DNA of 37,231 nucleotides from JAFASC01 sp036265935 (GCA_036265935.1 DATAOB010000106.1:1-37231), one strand, 5' to 3'; shown: positions 8,386-17,500, counted from the first letter of the stretch. Program-made: numbers and translations. The notes: generated by a model not told the origin, from the letters alone.

Positions 8386-8728
8386 GAATGTCTCCGCGGC
8401 GGCATCAGCCGCCCCTCGAGGGGAGCCCCGCAAGCATCGCAAATGCGCTCGCGATGCGATTTGGCGGTCCTTTATTGCCTTCGCGTGCCGCTTTCAAGGC
8501 AGGCGCATCGCGTTGACAAGGTTTGGACCGGCTCTTATCTCTCGGCTCTACATCTAAGCTGTGCGCCGGCTTCGGATTTCGGAGCTTTTGCCCCGCCTCC
8601 GCATCGCGTTTTCCGGCCGCAAGGCCCGAGCGCATCTCGCGCAGCCCAATTTTGGCGCATTCGCCGGTACTTAGAAGGGCGCCGCTCGCAGACATGGCGC
8701 CGCGCCGTCAAGAAAGGTCTTGGCTTCG
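8386..8728. other. Divergent intergenic region between the rotamase gene and secA
   Basis: This 343 bp stretch holds no convincing gene; short frames on both strands lack ribosome sites and family character. It must carry the promoters of the rotamase gene (-) and secA (+). The secA promoter candidate at 8513-8540 would leave a leader of about 180 nt containing a small GGCC-GCAA-GGCC hairpin at 8615-8626. No known riboswitch is recognised. Confidence 0.6.
8513..8540 (+). promoter_or_regulatory. Candidate sigma-70 promoter for secA
   Basis: A perfect -35 TTGACA at 8513-8518 is followed 16 bp later by TTATCT at 8535-8540. This is the best promoter-like match in the gap. The transcription start is not known. 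Confidence 0.45.
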
Positions 8729-11548
8729 ATGCTGGGCACGCTCGCAAAAAAGATTTTCGGTTCCGTCAATGACCGGCGTTTGAAGAGGTATGCGCCGCGC
8801 GTCGCCGAGATCAACGCGCTCGAGCCGGAAATCGAGAAGCTTTCGGACGCCGAACTCGCCGCCCGCACCGATGCCTTCAAGGCCGAGCTCGCCGCCGGCA
8901 AGAGCCTCGAGGACATCCTCGTTCCTGCTTTCGCAACCGTGCGCGAAGCGGCAAAGCGCACGCTCCACCAGCGCCATTTCGACGTCCAGCTCATCGGCGG
9001 CATGGTCCTGCACGAAGGCGCGATCGCCGAGATGCGAACCGGTGAAGGCAAGACGCTTGTTGCCACGCTCGCCGTTTATCTGAACGCGCTCGCCGGCAAG
9101 GGCGTGCATGTCGTCACCGTAAACGATTACCTCGCCCGCCGCGACGCCGAGTGGATGGGCCAGATTTACAAGTTCCTGGGCATGAGCGTCGGCGTTATCG
9201 TGCATGGGCTCGATGACGAGGAGCGCAAGGCAGCTTACGCCTGCGATATAACCTACGGCACGAACAACGAATACGGCTTCGATTATCTGCGCGACAACAT
9301 GAAATACGAACTCACGCAGATGGTGCAGCGTGGGCATGCCTACGCGATCGTCGATGAGGTCGACTCGATCCTGGTCGACGAGGCGCGCACGCCGCTGATC
9401 ATTTCGGGTCCGTCCGACGACAAGTCCGATCTCTACAATCAGATCGATCTCCTGATCCCGAGACTCGGCAAGGAGCATTACGATCTCGACGAGAAGCAGC
9501 GTACGGTAAACCTCACCGAGGCCGGCAACGAGTATATGGAAGAACTGCTGCGCGAGGCCGCCATCCTCAAGGACGGCTCGCTCTATGAGGCAGCGAACGT
9601 CACGCTTGTCCACCACATCAATCAAGGCTTGCGTGCGCACCGCCTCTTCCAGCGTGATAAGGATTACATCGTTCGCAACGGCGAGGTGGTGATCATCGAC
9701 GAGTTTACCGGTCGCATGATGCCCGGCCGGCGCTATTCCGAAGGCCTGCACCAGGCACTGGAGGCCAAGGAGCACGTTCAGGTTCAGCCGGAGAACGTGA
9801 CGCTTGCCTCGATCACGTTCCAGAACCTCTTCCGCCTTTACAAGAAGCTTGCCGGCATGACCGGCACCGCGGCCACCGAAGCCGATGAGTTCGCGGAAAT
9901 CTACAAGCTCGACGTCGTCGAGATCCCGACCAACATGCCGATCGCGCGTGTCGACGAGGACGATGAAGTCTACCGCACGCAAGCCGAAAAGCTGAAGGCG
10001 ATCGTTGCCGAGATCCAATCGGCGAATTCCAAGATGCAGCCGATGCTCGTCGGGACGACATCGATCGAAAAATCCGAACAGTTGGCCGAGTTCTTGGTGG
10101 AACACGGCTACAAGCAGATCGATTTCGACGATCCGAAGAAAGCGCTGGCCGGCCTTTATGCGGCCGCGCGCAGCGGCAAACCATCGAAGCTCTTTGCCGT
10201 TCTGAATGCGCGCTTCCACGAACAGGAAGCCTATATCGTCGCCGAGGCCGGCGTGCCCGGCGCGATCACCGTTGCGACCAACATGGCGGGCCGCGGCACC
10301 GACATTCAGCTCGGCGGCAACGTCGAGATGCGCGTTGCTACGGAATGCGAAGGCCTGGACGAGGGCGAGCGTGCCGCAAAAGAAGCTGAGATTCGCGCCG
10401 AAGTCGCCGACCTCAAAGAGAAGGCGATCGCGGCCGGTGGGCTCTATATAGTGGGTACCGAGCGCCACGAAAGCCGGCGCATCGATAACCAGCTGCGCGG
10501 CCGTGCTGGCCGTCAGGGCGACCCCGGACGCTCGAAATTCTTCCTGTCGTTGCAGGACGATCTCATGCGCATTTTCGGCTCCGAGCGCATGGATACGATG
10601 CTGCGCAAGCTCGGCCTCGAAGAGGGCGAGGCGATCATCCATCCCTGGATCAACAAGGCGCTGGAGAAAGCGCAGCAGAAGGTCGAGGGGCGCAACTTCG
10701 ACATCCGCAAGAATATTTTGAAGTTCGACAACGTGATGAACGATCAGCGCAAGGTCGTCTTCGAGCAGCGCCGTGAAATGATGGCGCAGGAATCGCTCGA
10801 AGAGACCGTCACCGATATGCGCGAGGGCGTGATCGAGGATCTCGTTTCGAAATTCATTCCGCATGATGCCTATCCCGAGACTTGGGACGTCGCCGGGCTG
10901 CACGAAGCCGTGCAGAACACGCTGAATCTCGATCTCCCCATCGCCGATTGGGCCAAAGAGGAGGGGATCGCCGATGAGGAAATCCGCGAGCGCGTGCAGA
11001 AAGCGGCGGACGAAGCTTACGCCGCGCGCGTCGAGAAGAACTCGCCCGAAGTCATGCGCTACGTCGAGAAGCAGATCGTGCTGCAGGTGCTCGATCACCT
11101 CTGGCGCGAGCATTTGGTCACGCTCGATCATTTGCGCCAGGTGATCGGCTGGCGTGGCTACGCGCAGCGCGATCCGTTGAACGAATACAAGTCTGAAGCC
11201 TTCGAGCTATTCGACGCGCTGATCACGCGCTTGCGCGAGCTGACCACGGCCCAATTAATGCGGGTAGAGGTCGCCTACGAGCCGCCGCCTCAGCAATTGC
11301 CGCCAATGCATGCCTCGCATTTCGATGCGACGACCGGCGAGGACGATTTGGCAATCGCCGAGATTAACTCGCGCATTGCGGCCGGCGATTTCGCGCCGCA
11401 GCAGCTTTTCGCCGCGGCTCAGGCCGATCCGGAAACGATGGTGCGCGACCCGGCAAATCCCTCAAGCTGGGGCAAGGTCGGGCGCAACGAGGCGTGCCCC
11501 TGCGGCTCGGGCAAGAAATTCAAGCACTGCCACGGCGCGCTGGTTTAG
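8729..11548 (+). CDS. secA: Preprotein translocase ATPase SecA
   Basis: Motor ATPase that pushes unfolded preproteins through SecYEG. The 939 residues match the family. Walker A is MRTGEGKT at about residues 102-109, followed by VNDYLARRDAEWM, then the DEAD-like VDEVDSILVDEARTPLIISG. The second motor domain shows TNMAGRGTDIQLGG and RGRAGRQGDPGRS. The preprotein-binding and scaffold regions are complete. The C-terminal zinc/SecB-binding tail RNEACPCGSGKKFKHCHG is intact (CxCx8CH). The ATG at 8729 matches the family start (MLGTLAKKIFGS); a TTG at 8720 with a nearer AAAGG is an alternative. It is convergent with livF, only 17 bp away, with a terminator hairpin between. Confidence 0.98.
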   Translation: MLGTLAKKIFGSVNDRRLKRYAPRVAEINALEPEIEKLSDAELAARTDAFKAELAAGKSLEDILVPAFATVREAAKRTLHQRHFDVQLIGGMVLHEGAIAEMRTGEGKTLVATLAVYLNALAGKGVHVVTVNDYLARRDAEWMGQIYKFLGMSVGVIVHGLDDEERKAAYACDITYGTNNEYGFDYLRDNMKYELTQMVQRGHAYAIVDEVDSILVDEARTPLIISGPSDDKSDLYNQIDLLIPRLGKEHYDLDEKQRTVNLTEAGNEYMEELLREAAILKDGSLYEAANVTLVHHINQGLRAHRLFQRDKDYIVRNGEVVIIDEFTGRMMPGRRYSEGLHQALEAKEHVQVQPENVTLASITFQNLFRLYKKLAGMTGTAATEADEFAEIYKLDVVEIPTNMPIARVDEDDEVYRTQAEKLKAIVAEIQSANSKMQPMLVGTTSIEKSEQLAEFLVEHGYKQIDFDDPKKALAGLYAAARSGKPSKLFAVLNARFHEQEAYIVAEAGVPGAITVATNMAGRGTDIQLGGNVEMRVATECEGLDEGERAAKEAEIRAEVADLKEKAIAAGGLYIVGTERHESRRIDNQLRGRAGRQGDPGRSKFFLSLQDDLMRIFGSERMDTMLRKLGLEEGEAIIHPWINKALEKAQQKVEGRNFDIRKNILKFDNVMNDQRKVVFEQRREMMAQESLEETVTDMREGVIEDLVSKFIPHDAYPETWDVAGLHEAVQNTLNLDLPIADWAKEEGIADEEIRERVQKAADEAYAARVEKNSPEVMRYVEKQIVLQVLDHLWREHLVTLDHLRQVIGWRGYAQRDPLNEYKSEAFELFDALITRLRELTTAQLMRVEVAYEPPPQQLPPMHASHFDATTGEDDLAIAEINSRIAAGDFAPQQLFAAAQADPETMVRDPANPSSWGKVGRNEACPCGSGKKFKHCHGALV

Positions 11549-11567
11549 CGCGCAGCACGCGCGTTTT
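11549..11567 (+). terminator. Probable intrinsic terminator of secA
   Basis: Directly after the secA stop, CGCGC and GCGCG pair around a five-base loop and are followed by TTTT at 11564-11567. The stem is short but all G-C. Its T-run overlaps the livF stop on the other strand. Confidence 0.6.
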
Positions 11568-12270
11568 ACATCCCCAAATAAGATCGCCGCACGCGGTCGT
11601 CAGCCAAAAGCTCGGCACCGCTGCCAGAGAGCGTGATCGCGCCGTTCTCCAGGACATAGGCGCGTTGCGCCAGCCGCAATGAGGCAGCGACGTTCTGCTC
11701 GACCAGCATGCACGTCATGCCATCGCGATTGAGATCGCGGATGACCTCAAGGACGCGCGCGACCATTGTCGGCGCAAGGCCGAGGGAGGGCTCGTCGAAC
11801 ATGATGAGCTCCGGCTCGCCCATCAGACAGCGCGCGATCGCTAGCATCTGCTGTTCGCCGCCAGAGAGCGTACCCGCTGCTTGCGTCGCACGCTCTTCGA
11901 GGCGCGGGAACAACGTGAACATGCGTTGAAGATTCTGACCTCGGCGCGAACGGGCGCGCGGTAGAAGCGAGCCGGTAAGCAGGTTTTCGCGCACGCTGAG
12001 CGTAGGGAAAATCTGCCGGCCTTCGGCGACTTGGCCGATGCCGAAATCGCACACTCGTGCGCTGGTCAGGCCGGCAATGTCGCGATCCTTGAAGCGGATT
12101 ATGCCGCGCGCCGGCTTCAGCATGCCGGCAATGGCGCGGATGAGCGAGGTTTTTCCCGCGCCATTGGCGCCGACGATTGCAACAATGTCGCCCCGCGGCA
12201 CTTCAAGCGAGACGCCTGCAAGCGCCTGGGCGTCGCCATAAAACAGGTCGAGATTTTCGATCGAGAGCAT
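11566..12270 (-). CDS. livF: Branched-chain amino acid-type ABC transporter ATPase (LivF)
   Basis: One of the two ATPases of a HAAT/Liv-type importer. It has 234 residues. Walker A is IVGANGAGKTSLIRAIAG, the signature LSGGEQQMLAIARCL and Walker B LIMFDEPSLGLAP, the last typical of LivF. It is the final gene of the livH-livM-livG-livF order. Its ATG overlaps the livG stop (TGATG). The transported substrate cannot be told from the ATPase; the binding protein upstream in the same run would decide it. The stop shares bases with the secA terminator T-run. Confidence 0.93.
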   Translation of the reverse strand: MLSIENLDLFYGDAQALAGVSLEVPRGDIVAIVGANGAGKTSLIRAIAGMLKPARGIIRFKDRDIAGLTSARVCDFGIGQVAEGRQIFPTLSVRENLLTGSLLPRARSRRGQNLQRMFTLFPRLEERATQAAGTLSGGEQQMLAIARCLMGEPELIMFDEPSLGLAPTMVARVLEVIRDLNRDGMTCMLVEQNVAASLRLAQRAYVLENGAITLSGSGAELLADDRVRRSYLGM

Positions 12271-12995
12271 CAGGCGAGCGCCTCCGCGCCGAGATAGGAT
12301 TCAATGACGCGGACATCGCGCGTGACTTCCGCCGGCGTTCCTTCGGCAATGGTCGCGCCATGGTGCAGCACGTGAACATGGGTCGCGAGCGCCATCACCG
12401 CGCGCATGACGTGCTCGATCATGAGGATCGTGATGTTTTCCTCAGCGTTGAGCGTGCGCAAGATCTTGACGATGCGGTCGGTCTCGGTCGGGCGCAGCCC
12501 CGCCATCACTTCGTCGAGCAGCAAAAGTTTAGGCTGCGTCGCCAGCGCCCGCGCGACTTCGAGCCGCTTGCGATCCGGCAGTGTGAGCTCGTGCGCCTTG
12601 CGCGCGCGCCTGTCCCAGAGATCTAGCCGCCGCAGGATTTCGCCGGCACGCGCGTAGGCGTCATCCATAGCGGGCGCGCGGAGCATGGCCCCGATTGCTG
12701 CATTCTCGAGGACGGTGAGTTCAGGGAAAGGCCGCACAATCTGGAAGGTCCGCGCAATACCGAGCTGACAAATATGTTCGGGCGCGGCGCCTTCGACGCG
12801 CTCGCCGGAGAAGGTGATCTCGCCCGCATCGGGGGCGAAAACGCCGGCGATTAGATTGAACAAAGTGGTCTTGCCGGCGCCGTTAGGGCCGATAATCGCG
12901 AAGATTGCGCCGGATTCAACCGCAAACGACACCTTACTGACCGCGACAAGACCGCGGAAGCGCTTCGTCACACTATCAACCGCCAAAAGGCTCAT
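12270..12995 (-). CDS. livG: Branched-chain amino acid-type ABC transporter ATPase (LivG)
   Basis: Second ATPase of the Liv-type importer, 241 residues. Walker A is IGPNGAGKTTLFNLIAG. The region in the signature position reads LTLPDRKRLEVARAL rather than LSGGQ or the common LivG form with YGxQRRLE. Walker B reads LLLLDEVMAGLRPTE, with the glutamate after the aspartate kept. Both look like a LivG sub-branch rather than decay, since the C-terminal LivG helix (IMIEHVMRAVMALATHVHVL) is intact. The ATG at 12995 overlaps the livM stop by 4 bp (ATGA). A longer frame upstream lies inside livM and is not used. Confidence 0.93.
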   Translation of the reverse strand: MSLLAVDSVTKRFRGLVAVSKVSFAVESGAIFAIIGPNGAGKTTLFNLIAGVFAPDAGEITFSGERVEGAAPEHICQLGIARTFQIVRPFPELTVLENAAIGAMLRAPAMDDAYARAGEILRRLDLWDRRARKAHELTLPDRKRLEVARALATQPKLLLLDEVMAGLRPTETDRIVKILRTLNAEENITILMIEHVMRAVMALATHVHVLHHGATIAEGTPAEVTRDVRVIESYLGAEALA

Positions 12996-13996
12996 CGCGG
13001 TGCGCTCCGCAAACGCAGCACGCCGGCCAGCCGCGGCCAAAGGCCGCTCGGCACGCCGGCGATGATCGCCATGAGGAACAGTCCGAAAAACAGCGCCTTT
13101 GTTCCCGGCGCATTCAGGCCGATTGCACCTGTGAGCGAAATCAACGCCTCGCCGAGCGGCGCAAGAACGAACGCACCTAGAATCGGGCCAAACAGCGTGC
13201 CCACCCCGCCGATGATCGGCGCCAAAATAATATCGATCGAGCGCGAAATATCGAAAATCTGCGAAGGAAAAAGGTTGTTCGCATAAAACGCGTGAAACAC
13301 GCCGGCGATTCCGGTCATGGCGGCAGAGAGAAGCAATGCCGACATGCGGGCGCGATTGACATCGATACCGAGCGCGCGTGCTGCTTCGGGATCTTCGCGC
13401 ACGGCGACCCAGCTGTGGCCAAGACGCGAGCGCCGCAAAATAGCGCAGAACACCAAAGCGACCGCGGCCAGCAGCAGCGCGAGATAGTAGAAGAAAATCG
13501 GCCCGCTGCGCAGGTTCCACCATTGGCTCTGATCTTCCGAACGCACCGGCAGAAAGAAACCGCCGGCGCCGCCGGTCGCGCCAATATGATCGAAACCGAT
13601 ACGCGCCACCTCGGCAAAAGCAATCGTCAGCAGCGCGAAATAGACGCCCTCAATGCGAAAGCGGAACGCGAGCCAGCCGAGCAAAGCCGCGACAGCAATG
13701 CACGCTGCGATCGCCGGAAAAATGCCGAGCCATGGGCCAATTCCATAGTGAACATAGAGCGCGGCGGAAACGTAAGCGCCGAGACCAAGATAAAGCGCGT
13801 GTCCAAGCGACAGAAGCCCGGCAAAGCCTAAAAGGATATTCCACGCTTGCCCCGTGTAGGCAGCGAGGCAGACGAGAATCAAAACCGATAAGAGATAGCG
13901 ATCGAGGAAGAGCGGCGCCGCCAGCATCGCGATTGCGAAAGCCGCAATGAGAACCCGCGCGCGTGCCGAGACCTGCGCAAACGCTTGCGCGATCAC
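12992..13996 (-). CDS. livM: Branched-chain amino acid-type ABC transporter permease (LivM)
   Basis: Inner-membrane permease of the Liv-type importer, 334 residues with many hydrophobic helices. Family stretches are WNILLGFAGLLSLGHALYLG, GVYFALLTIAFAEVAR, the cytoplasmic RSRLGHSWVAVREDPEAARA and GGVGTLFGPILGAF. The start is GTG at 13996, overlapping the livH stop by 4 bp (GTGA). Together with livH it should form the transmembrane channel energised by LivG and LivF. Confidence 0.94.
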   Translation of the reverse strand: MIAQAFAQVSARARVLIAAFAIAMLAAPLFLDRYLLSVLILVCLAAYTGQAWNILLGFAGLLSLGHALYLGLGAYVSAALYVHYGIGPWLGIFPAIAACIAVAALLGWLAFRFRIEGVYFALLTIAFAEVARIGFDHIGATGGAGGFFLPVRSEDQSQWWNLRSGPIFFYYLALLLAAVALVFCAILRRSRLGHSWVAVREDPEAARALGIDVNRARMSALLLSAAMTGIAGVFHAFYANNLFPSQIFDISRSIDIILAPIIGGVGTLFGPILGAFVLAPLGEALISLTGAIGLNAPGTKALFFGLFLMAIIAGVPSGLWPRLAGVLRLRSAPR

Positions 13997-14865
13997 GTCG
14001 CCGCTTTCCCGAGCAGACCTTGCGGCCGAAGCGCCAGAACCACGACGAGCAGCGCAAAGGACACCATGCTCTTCATCGAGGGCGCTAAGACCGCGCTGGC
14101 GAGGGCCTCGACGACGCCGATCAGCAAGCCGCCAAGAAGCGCACCCAGCATCGAGCCAAGACCGCCGATGATAACAATAGTAAAAGCGAGCAGCGTAAAG
14201 GACGGCGCCAGCATCGGGGTCACGTCGGTCAGCGCCACCATGATTGCGCCGGCGGCACCGGCGCAGGCGAGGCCAAGACCAAAGGTCAGCGCGTAAAGCT
14301 TTTTGATGTCAAGCCCGACGACGGCGGCGCCGGTGAGATTGTCGGCGCAGGCGCGGATTGCGGTGCCCATCAGCGTGAAGCGGAAGAACGCCAGCAGCGC
14401 GATCGTGATCGCCACGGCCGCGGCCGCTGCATAGGCGCGAACCTTATCCACGATAATTGGGCCGACAAACCAGCTGTCGTAAGAATACGCCAAGTTGGTG
14501 TGACGCGAATCCGGCCCGAAGGTCATGAGAAGCGCATTGACGAGAACGATCGCGAGACCGACGAGCAAGATGAATTGGTCGTGCTGCGGCCGCACGATGA
14601 AAGGCTGCACGACAAGGCGTTGCAAGAACCAGCCGACGAAAAAGAACAATGCCGCCACCGGAATGGCGGCGAGGATCGGATCGATGTGCAACAGCGTGAA
14701 CAGGACGAAGGACGCATACATTGCGAGCACGGCGAATTCGCCATGGGCGAAATTGACGACGCGCACGACGCCGAAAATGACAGAGAGGCCGAGCGCCATC
14801 AGGCCGTAGACGAGGCCGGTCAGCACGCCTTGCAGGAGCACTTCGACGTAGAGGGACAGGGTCAT
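13993..14865 (-). CDS. livH: Branched-chain amino acid-type ABC transporter permease (LivH)
   Basis: Partner permease to LivM, 290 residues, about eight hydrophobic helices. LivH hallmarks are GLVYGLMALGLSVIFGVVRV, the following VNFAHGEF, and GSMLGALLGGLLIGVVEAL near the end. The ATG at 14865 opens the four-gene coupled block livH-M-G-F. The gap of 143 bp to the binding-protein gene upstream is filled by a palindromic repeat. Confidence 0.95.
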   Translation of the reverse strand: MTLSLYVEVLLQGVLTGLVYGLMALGLSVIFGVVRVVNFAHGEFAVLAMYASFVLFTLLHIDPILAAIPVAALFFFVGWFLQRLVVQPFIVRPQHDQFILLVGLAIVLVNALLMTFGPDSRHTNLAYSYDSWFVGPIIVDKVRAYAAAAAVAITIALLAFFRFTLMGTAIRACADNLTGAAVVGLDIKKLYALTFGLGLACAGAAGAIMVALTDVTPMLAPSFTLLAFTIVIIGGLGSMLGALLGGLLIGVVEALASAVLAPSMKSMVSFALLVVVLALRPQGLLGKAAT

Positions 14866-14887
14866 CGCGTCTGATGCAGCTCACTTT

Positions 14888-14983
14888 CCCGGAGCCGCGA
14901 AGCGGCATCCGGGACCCAGGAGCAGATGCATTTGCCTTGGACCCCGGGTCGCGTCGCGCTTCGCTTCATGCGTCCGGGGAGGT
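14888..14983. repeat. Palindromic repeat, liv copy (same family as 23222-23289)
   Basis: First hairpin: CCCGGAGCCGC and GCGGCATCCGGG around GAA. Second: CCCCGG at 14942-14947 and CCGGGG at 14974-14979. The segment ATCCGGGACCCAGGAGCAGA and the bases after it (ATTTGC at 14929-14934) recur with few changes at 23247 onward. It sits between the binding-protein gene and livH, so it would be transcribed with the operon. Confidence 0.75.
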
Positions 14984-15008
14984 GGCTAAGAATTTACGGG
15001 CGTGCAAT

Positions 15009-16244
15009 TCAGCTTCGTCCCTGCCAGCTCGGCATCGGCAGGACCGGCGAGGCGGCGGCGACGTCGGCCGGCAGCACCACGGTCGGCGTGCGCTTCAAAT
15101 TCTGGACGACAGCGGAGCCGATATTCTGGTTTTGGCCCTTCTCGTCGAACGCGATCGGGCCGCCGATGATGACGTGCTGGTCAAGCTTGGTCTCTTTGAC
15201 CGCCTTCATCAGGGTTGGGCCTTCGGCAGTGCCGGCGCGCTTGAATGCATCGGCGGCAATAAGCAGCGCCTCAAACGTAAACCCGGCATTGAAGCAGTCG
15301 ACGGGAAATCGATGCGCCGGATTCGCCTGCTTGAACGAGGCCTCCAGCGCTTGCGTCATTTGTGACTTCGGATTTGCCCAGGGCAGGTTGTAGATGAAGA
15401 AGGCCGACAGGGGTCCGAGCGTCTGGAAAAATTCCTCGTCGTAGAGGCCCGGCGAACCCGGCGAGATGATCGCCTTCGGCTCGAAGCGCTGGCGCACCAT
15501 GTCGCGTACCAACTTGATCGCGTCGCCGGCGCGGGTGACGACCATCACGAGATCAGGATTAAGCGAGCGCAGCTTCGTCACCTCGACCGACAGATCCTGC
15601 GCGCGCGGATCGTAGGCGATGCTGTCGAGAAGCTTGAACGGCATATTCTGCTTCGGGAAAATCGCATCCATCGCGGTGCGCTGCGCGGTACCGAACGTGT
15701 CGTTGGCGTGTAGGAACACCGCGTTCTCGAACTTGACCTTCGTCGCGTCGGAAACCGCGTTGATGAGGCGCAAGCCGTTGGTGACCAACATTCCGCCTGT
15801 CGGGAAATTGCGGACGAGATATTTGTAGCCCTGTTCGGTGATCTGCGGCGCCGCCGCGACATTGATGACGAAGGGCACCTGGCGTTGCTCGGCGACCTGT
15901 GCGATCGCCAGCGTCTGGCCTGAATCGAAGGCGCCGATCAGGCAGCCCGCACCTTCGTTGATAGCCTTTTCGGCTTGCGTGCGGGCAAGATCGACATTGG
16001 ATTCCGTGTCGATGTGGACGATCTCGACTTTGTAACCGAGGTCGGCAAGCACTTTCGGAGCAGCGAGCGCGCCGCGATAGCAACTCTGACCGGCTTGTGC
16101 GAAGAAGCCGGAGCGCGGCAGAAGCACGGCGATCTTCAGCGCCTTATCCTGCGCGCGCACGATGGCCGGCGCCGCGAATGCAGTGGCCGCCACCCCGCCG
16201 ACAAAGACGCGACGGTCGATCTTGTGCGATGATAGTTCGGTCAC
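15009..16244 (-). CDS. ABC transporter substrate-binding protein, Liv/Leu-Ile-Val type
   Basis: Periplasmic binding protein of the Peripla_BP_6 kind, 411 residues, which would feed the liv permease genes just downstream. A Tat-like leader carries DRRVFVGG (Arg11-Arg12) followed by a hydrophobic stretch and APAIVRAQD. The mature domain begins ALKIAVLLPRSGFFAQAGQS. Other family stretches are CLIGAFDSGQTLAIAQVAE and VFLHANDTFGTAQRTAMDA. The ligand is uncertain; many such proteins bind amides, aromatic acids or other carboxylates rather than branched-chain amino acids. The GTG at 16244 is supported by GGAGGGG 5-7 bp upstream. It starts 14 bp after the trpB stop, so it may be cotranscribed with trp genes. 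Confidence 0.9.
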   Translation of the reverse strand: MTELSSHKIDRRVFVGGVAATAFAAPAIVRAQDKALKIAVLLPRSGFFAQAGQSCYRGALAAPKVLADLGYKVEIVHIDTESNVDLARTQAEKAINEGAGCLIGAFDSGQTLAIAQVAEQRQVPFVINVAAAPQITEQGYKYLVRNFPTGGMLVTNGLRLINAVSDATKVKFENAVFLHANDTFGTAQRTAMDAIFPKQNMPFKLLDSIAYDPRAQDLSVEVTKLRSLNPDLVMVVTRAGDAIKLVRDMVRQRFEPKAIISPGSPGLYDEEFFQTLGPLSAFFIYNLPWANPKSQMTQALEASFKQANPAHRFPVDCFNAGFTFEALLIAADAFKRAGTAEGPTLMKAVKETKLDQHVIIGGPIAFDEKGQNQNIGSAVVQNLKRTPTVVLPADVAAASPVLPMPSWQGRS

Positions 16245-16258
16245 AATCCCCTCCTGGA

Positions 16259-17500
16259 TTATCTCGTTTTGTCCGGCTTCGCCTCTTCGCCGCGGCCGAG
16301 ATGTTCGGCCACGGCAAAAATGTCCTTGTCGCCGCGTCCGCACATATTCATCACCATCAGATGATCGCGCGGCTTCTTCGGTGCGAGTTCGATGACGCGT
16401 GCCAGCGCATGGGCGGGCTCGAGCGCCGGGATGATGCCCTCGAGGCGCGAGCAGAGCTGGAAGGCGGCGAGCGCCTCGTCGTCAGTGGCAGAGAGATAGG
16501 TGACGCGGCCAGTGTCGCGGAGCCACGCATGTTCCGGCCCGATTCCGGGATAATCGAGACCAGCCGAAATCGAGTGGCCTTCGAGAATCTGCCCGTCATC
16601 GTCCATGAGCAGATAAGTACGGTTGCCGTGCAGCACGCCGGGCTTGCCGCCTGCGAGCGAGGCGGCATGCAGCTTGTCGAGTCCGTAGCCCGCGGCTTCG
16701 ACGCCGTAGATTTCAATCTCCCGGTCGTCCAAGAAGGGATGGAAGAGGCCGATCGCGTTGGAGCCGCCGCCGATACAGGCAATCAGCGAATCCGGCAGGC
16801 GCCCTTCCGCCGTCAGCATCTGTGTGCGCACCTCTTCGCCGATGATCGACTGGAAGTTACGCACCATCGCAGGATACGGATGCGGGCCGGCCGCGGTGCC
16901 GATGCAGTAGAAGGTCGTCTCGACGTTCGTCACCCAGTCGCGCAGCGCTTCGTTCATTGCGTCTTTCAGCGTGCGCGCGCCTGACTGCACCCGCCGCACC
17001 TCGGCGCCGAGCATATGCATGCGAAAAACATTCGGCTTCTGCCGCTCGACATCGACGGCGCCCATATAGACGACGCATTCGAGGCCGAAGCGGGCACAGG
17101 CCGTTGCGGTGGCAACGCCATGTTGGCCGGCACCTGTCTCGGCGATGATGCGCTTCTTGCCCATGCGCCGCGCCAGCAGAATCTGGCCGAGCACATTGTT
17201 GATCTTGTGCGCCCCGGTGTGATTGAGCTCGTCGCGTTTGAAGTAGATTTTGGCGCCGCCGAGATGCTCGGTCATGCGCTCGGCGAAATAAAGCGGGCTT
17301 GGCCGGCCGACGTAATTGGTGTGCAGGCTCGCCAGTTCCGCGTGGAAGGCCGCATCACCGCGCGCCTCATCATAGGCGCGCTCGAGCTCGAGGATGAGCG
17401 GCATCAACGTTTCGGCGACAAAGCGGCCGCCGAAAATGCCGAAATGACCGTGCTCGTCGGGACCGGTGCGGAAGGAATTAGGGTTTTCGGGTTTAACCAC
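16259..17500 (-). CDS. trpB: Tryptophan synthase beta subunit (TrpB)
   Basis: PLP enzyme joining indole and serine to make tryptophan. It has 413 residues. The PLP lysine is Lys99 in ELNHTGAHKINN, the catalytic glutamate lies in ETGAGQHGVA, and the phosphate loop is GGGSNAIG. The N-terminal GRFVAETLM and C-terminal GRGDKDIF regions are complete. The start is GTG at 17500 with GGAGAG about 5 bp upstream. It follows trpF by 21 bp. trpA, which normally follows, is not here: a transporter binding-protein gene begins 14 bp on. The enzyme normally acts as an alpha2-beta2 complex, so trpA is expected elsewhere. Confidence 0.98.
   Translation of the reverse strand: MVKPENPNSFRTGPDEHGHFGIFGGRFVAETLMPLILELERAYDEARGDAAFHAELASLHTNYVGRPSPLYFAERMTEHLGGAKIYFKRDELNHTGAHKINNVLGQILLARRMGKKRIIAETGAGQHGVATATACARFGLECVVYMGAVDVERQKPNVFRMHMLGAEVRRVQSGARTLKDAMNEALRDWVTNVETTFYCIGTAAGPHPYPAMVRNFQSIIGEEVRTQMLTAEGRLPDSLIACIGGGSNAIGLFHPFLDDREIEIYGVEAAGYGLDKLHAASLAGGKPGVLHGNRTYLLMDDDGQILEGHSISAGLDYPGIGPEHAWLRDTGRVTYLSATDDEALAAFQLCSRLEGIIPALEPAHALARVIELAPKKPRDHLMVMNMCGRGDKDIFAVAEHLGRGEEAKPDKTR

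Noticed and set aside
8708..11131. An 807-codon open frame on the minus strand across secA
   Set aside because: It lies wholly antisense to a complete, conserved secA. Its composition mirrors secA codons in GC-rich DNA, and it shows no recognisable domain or ribosome site.
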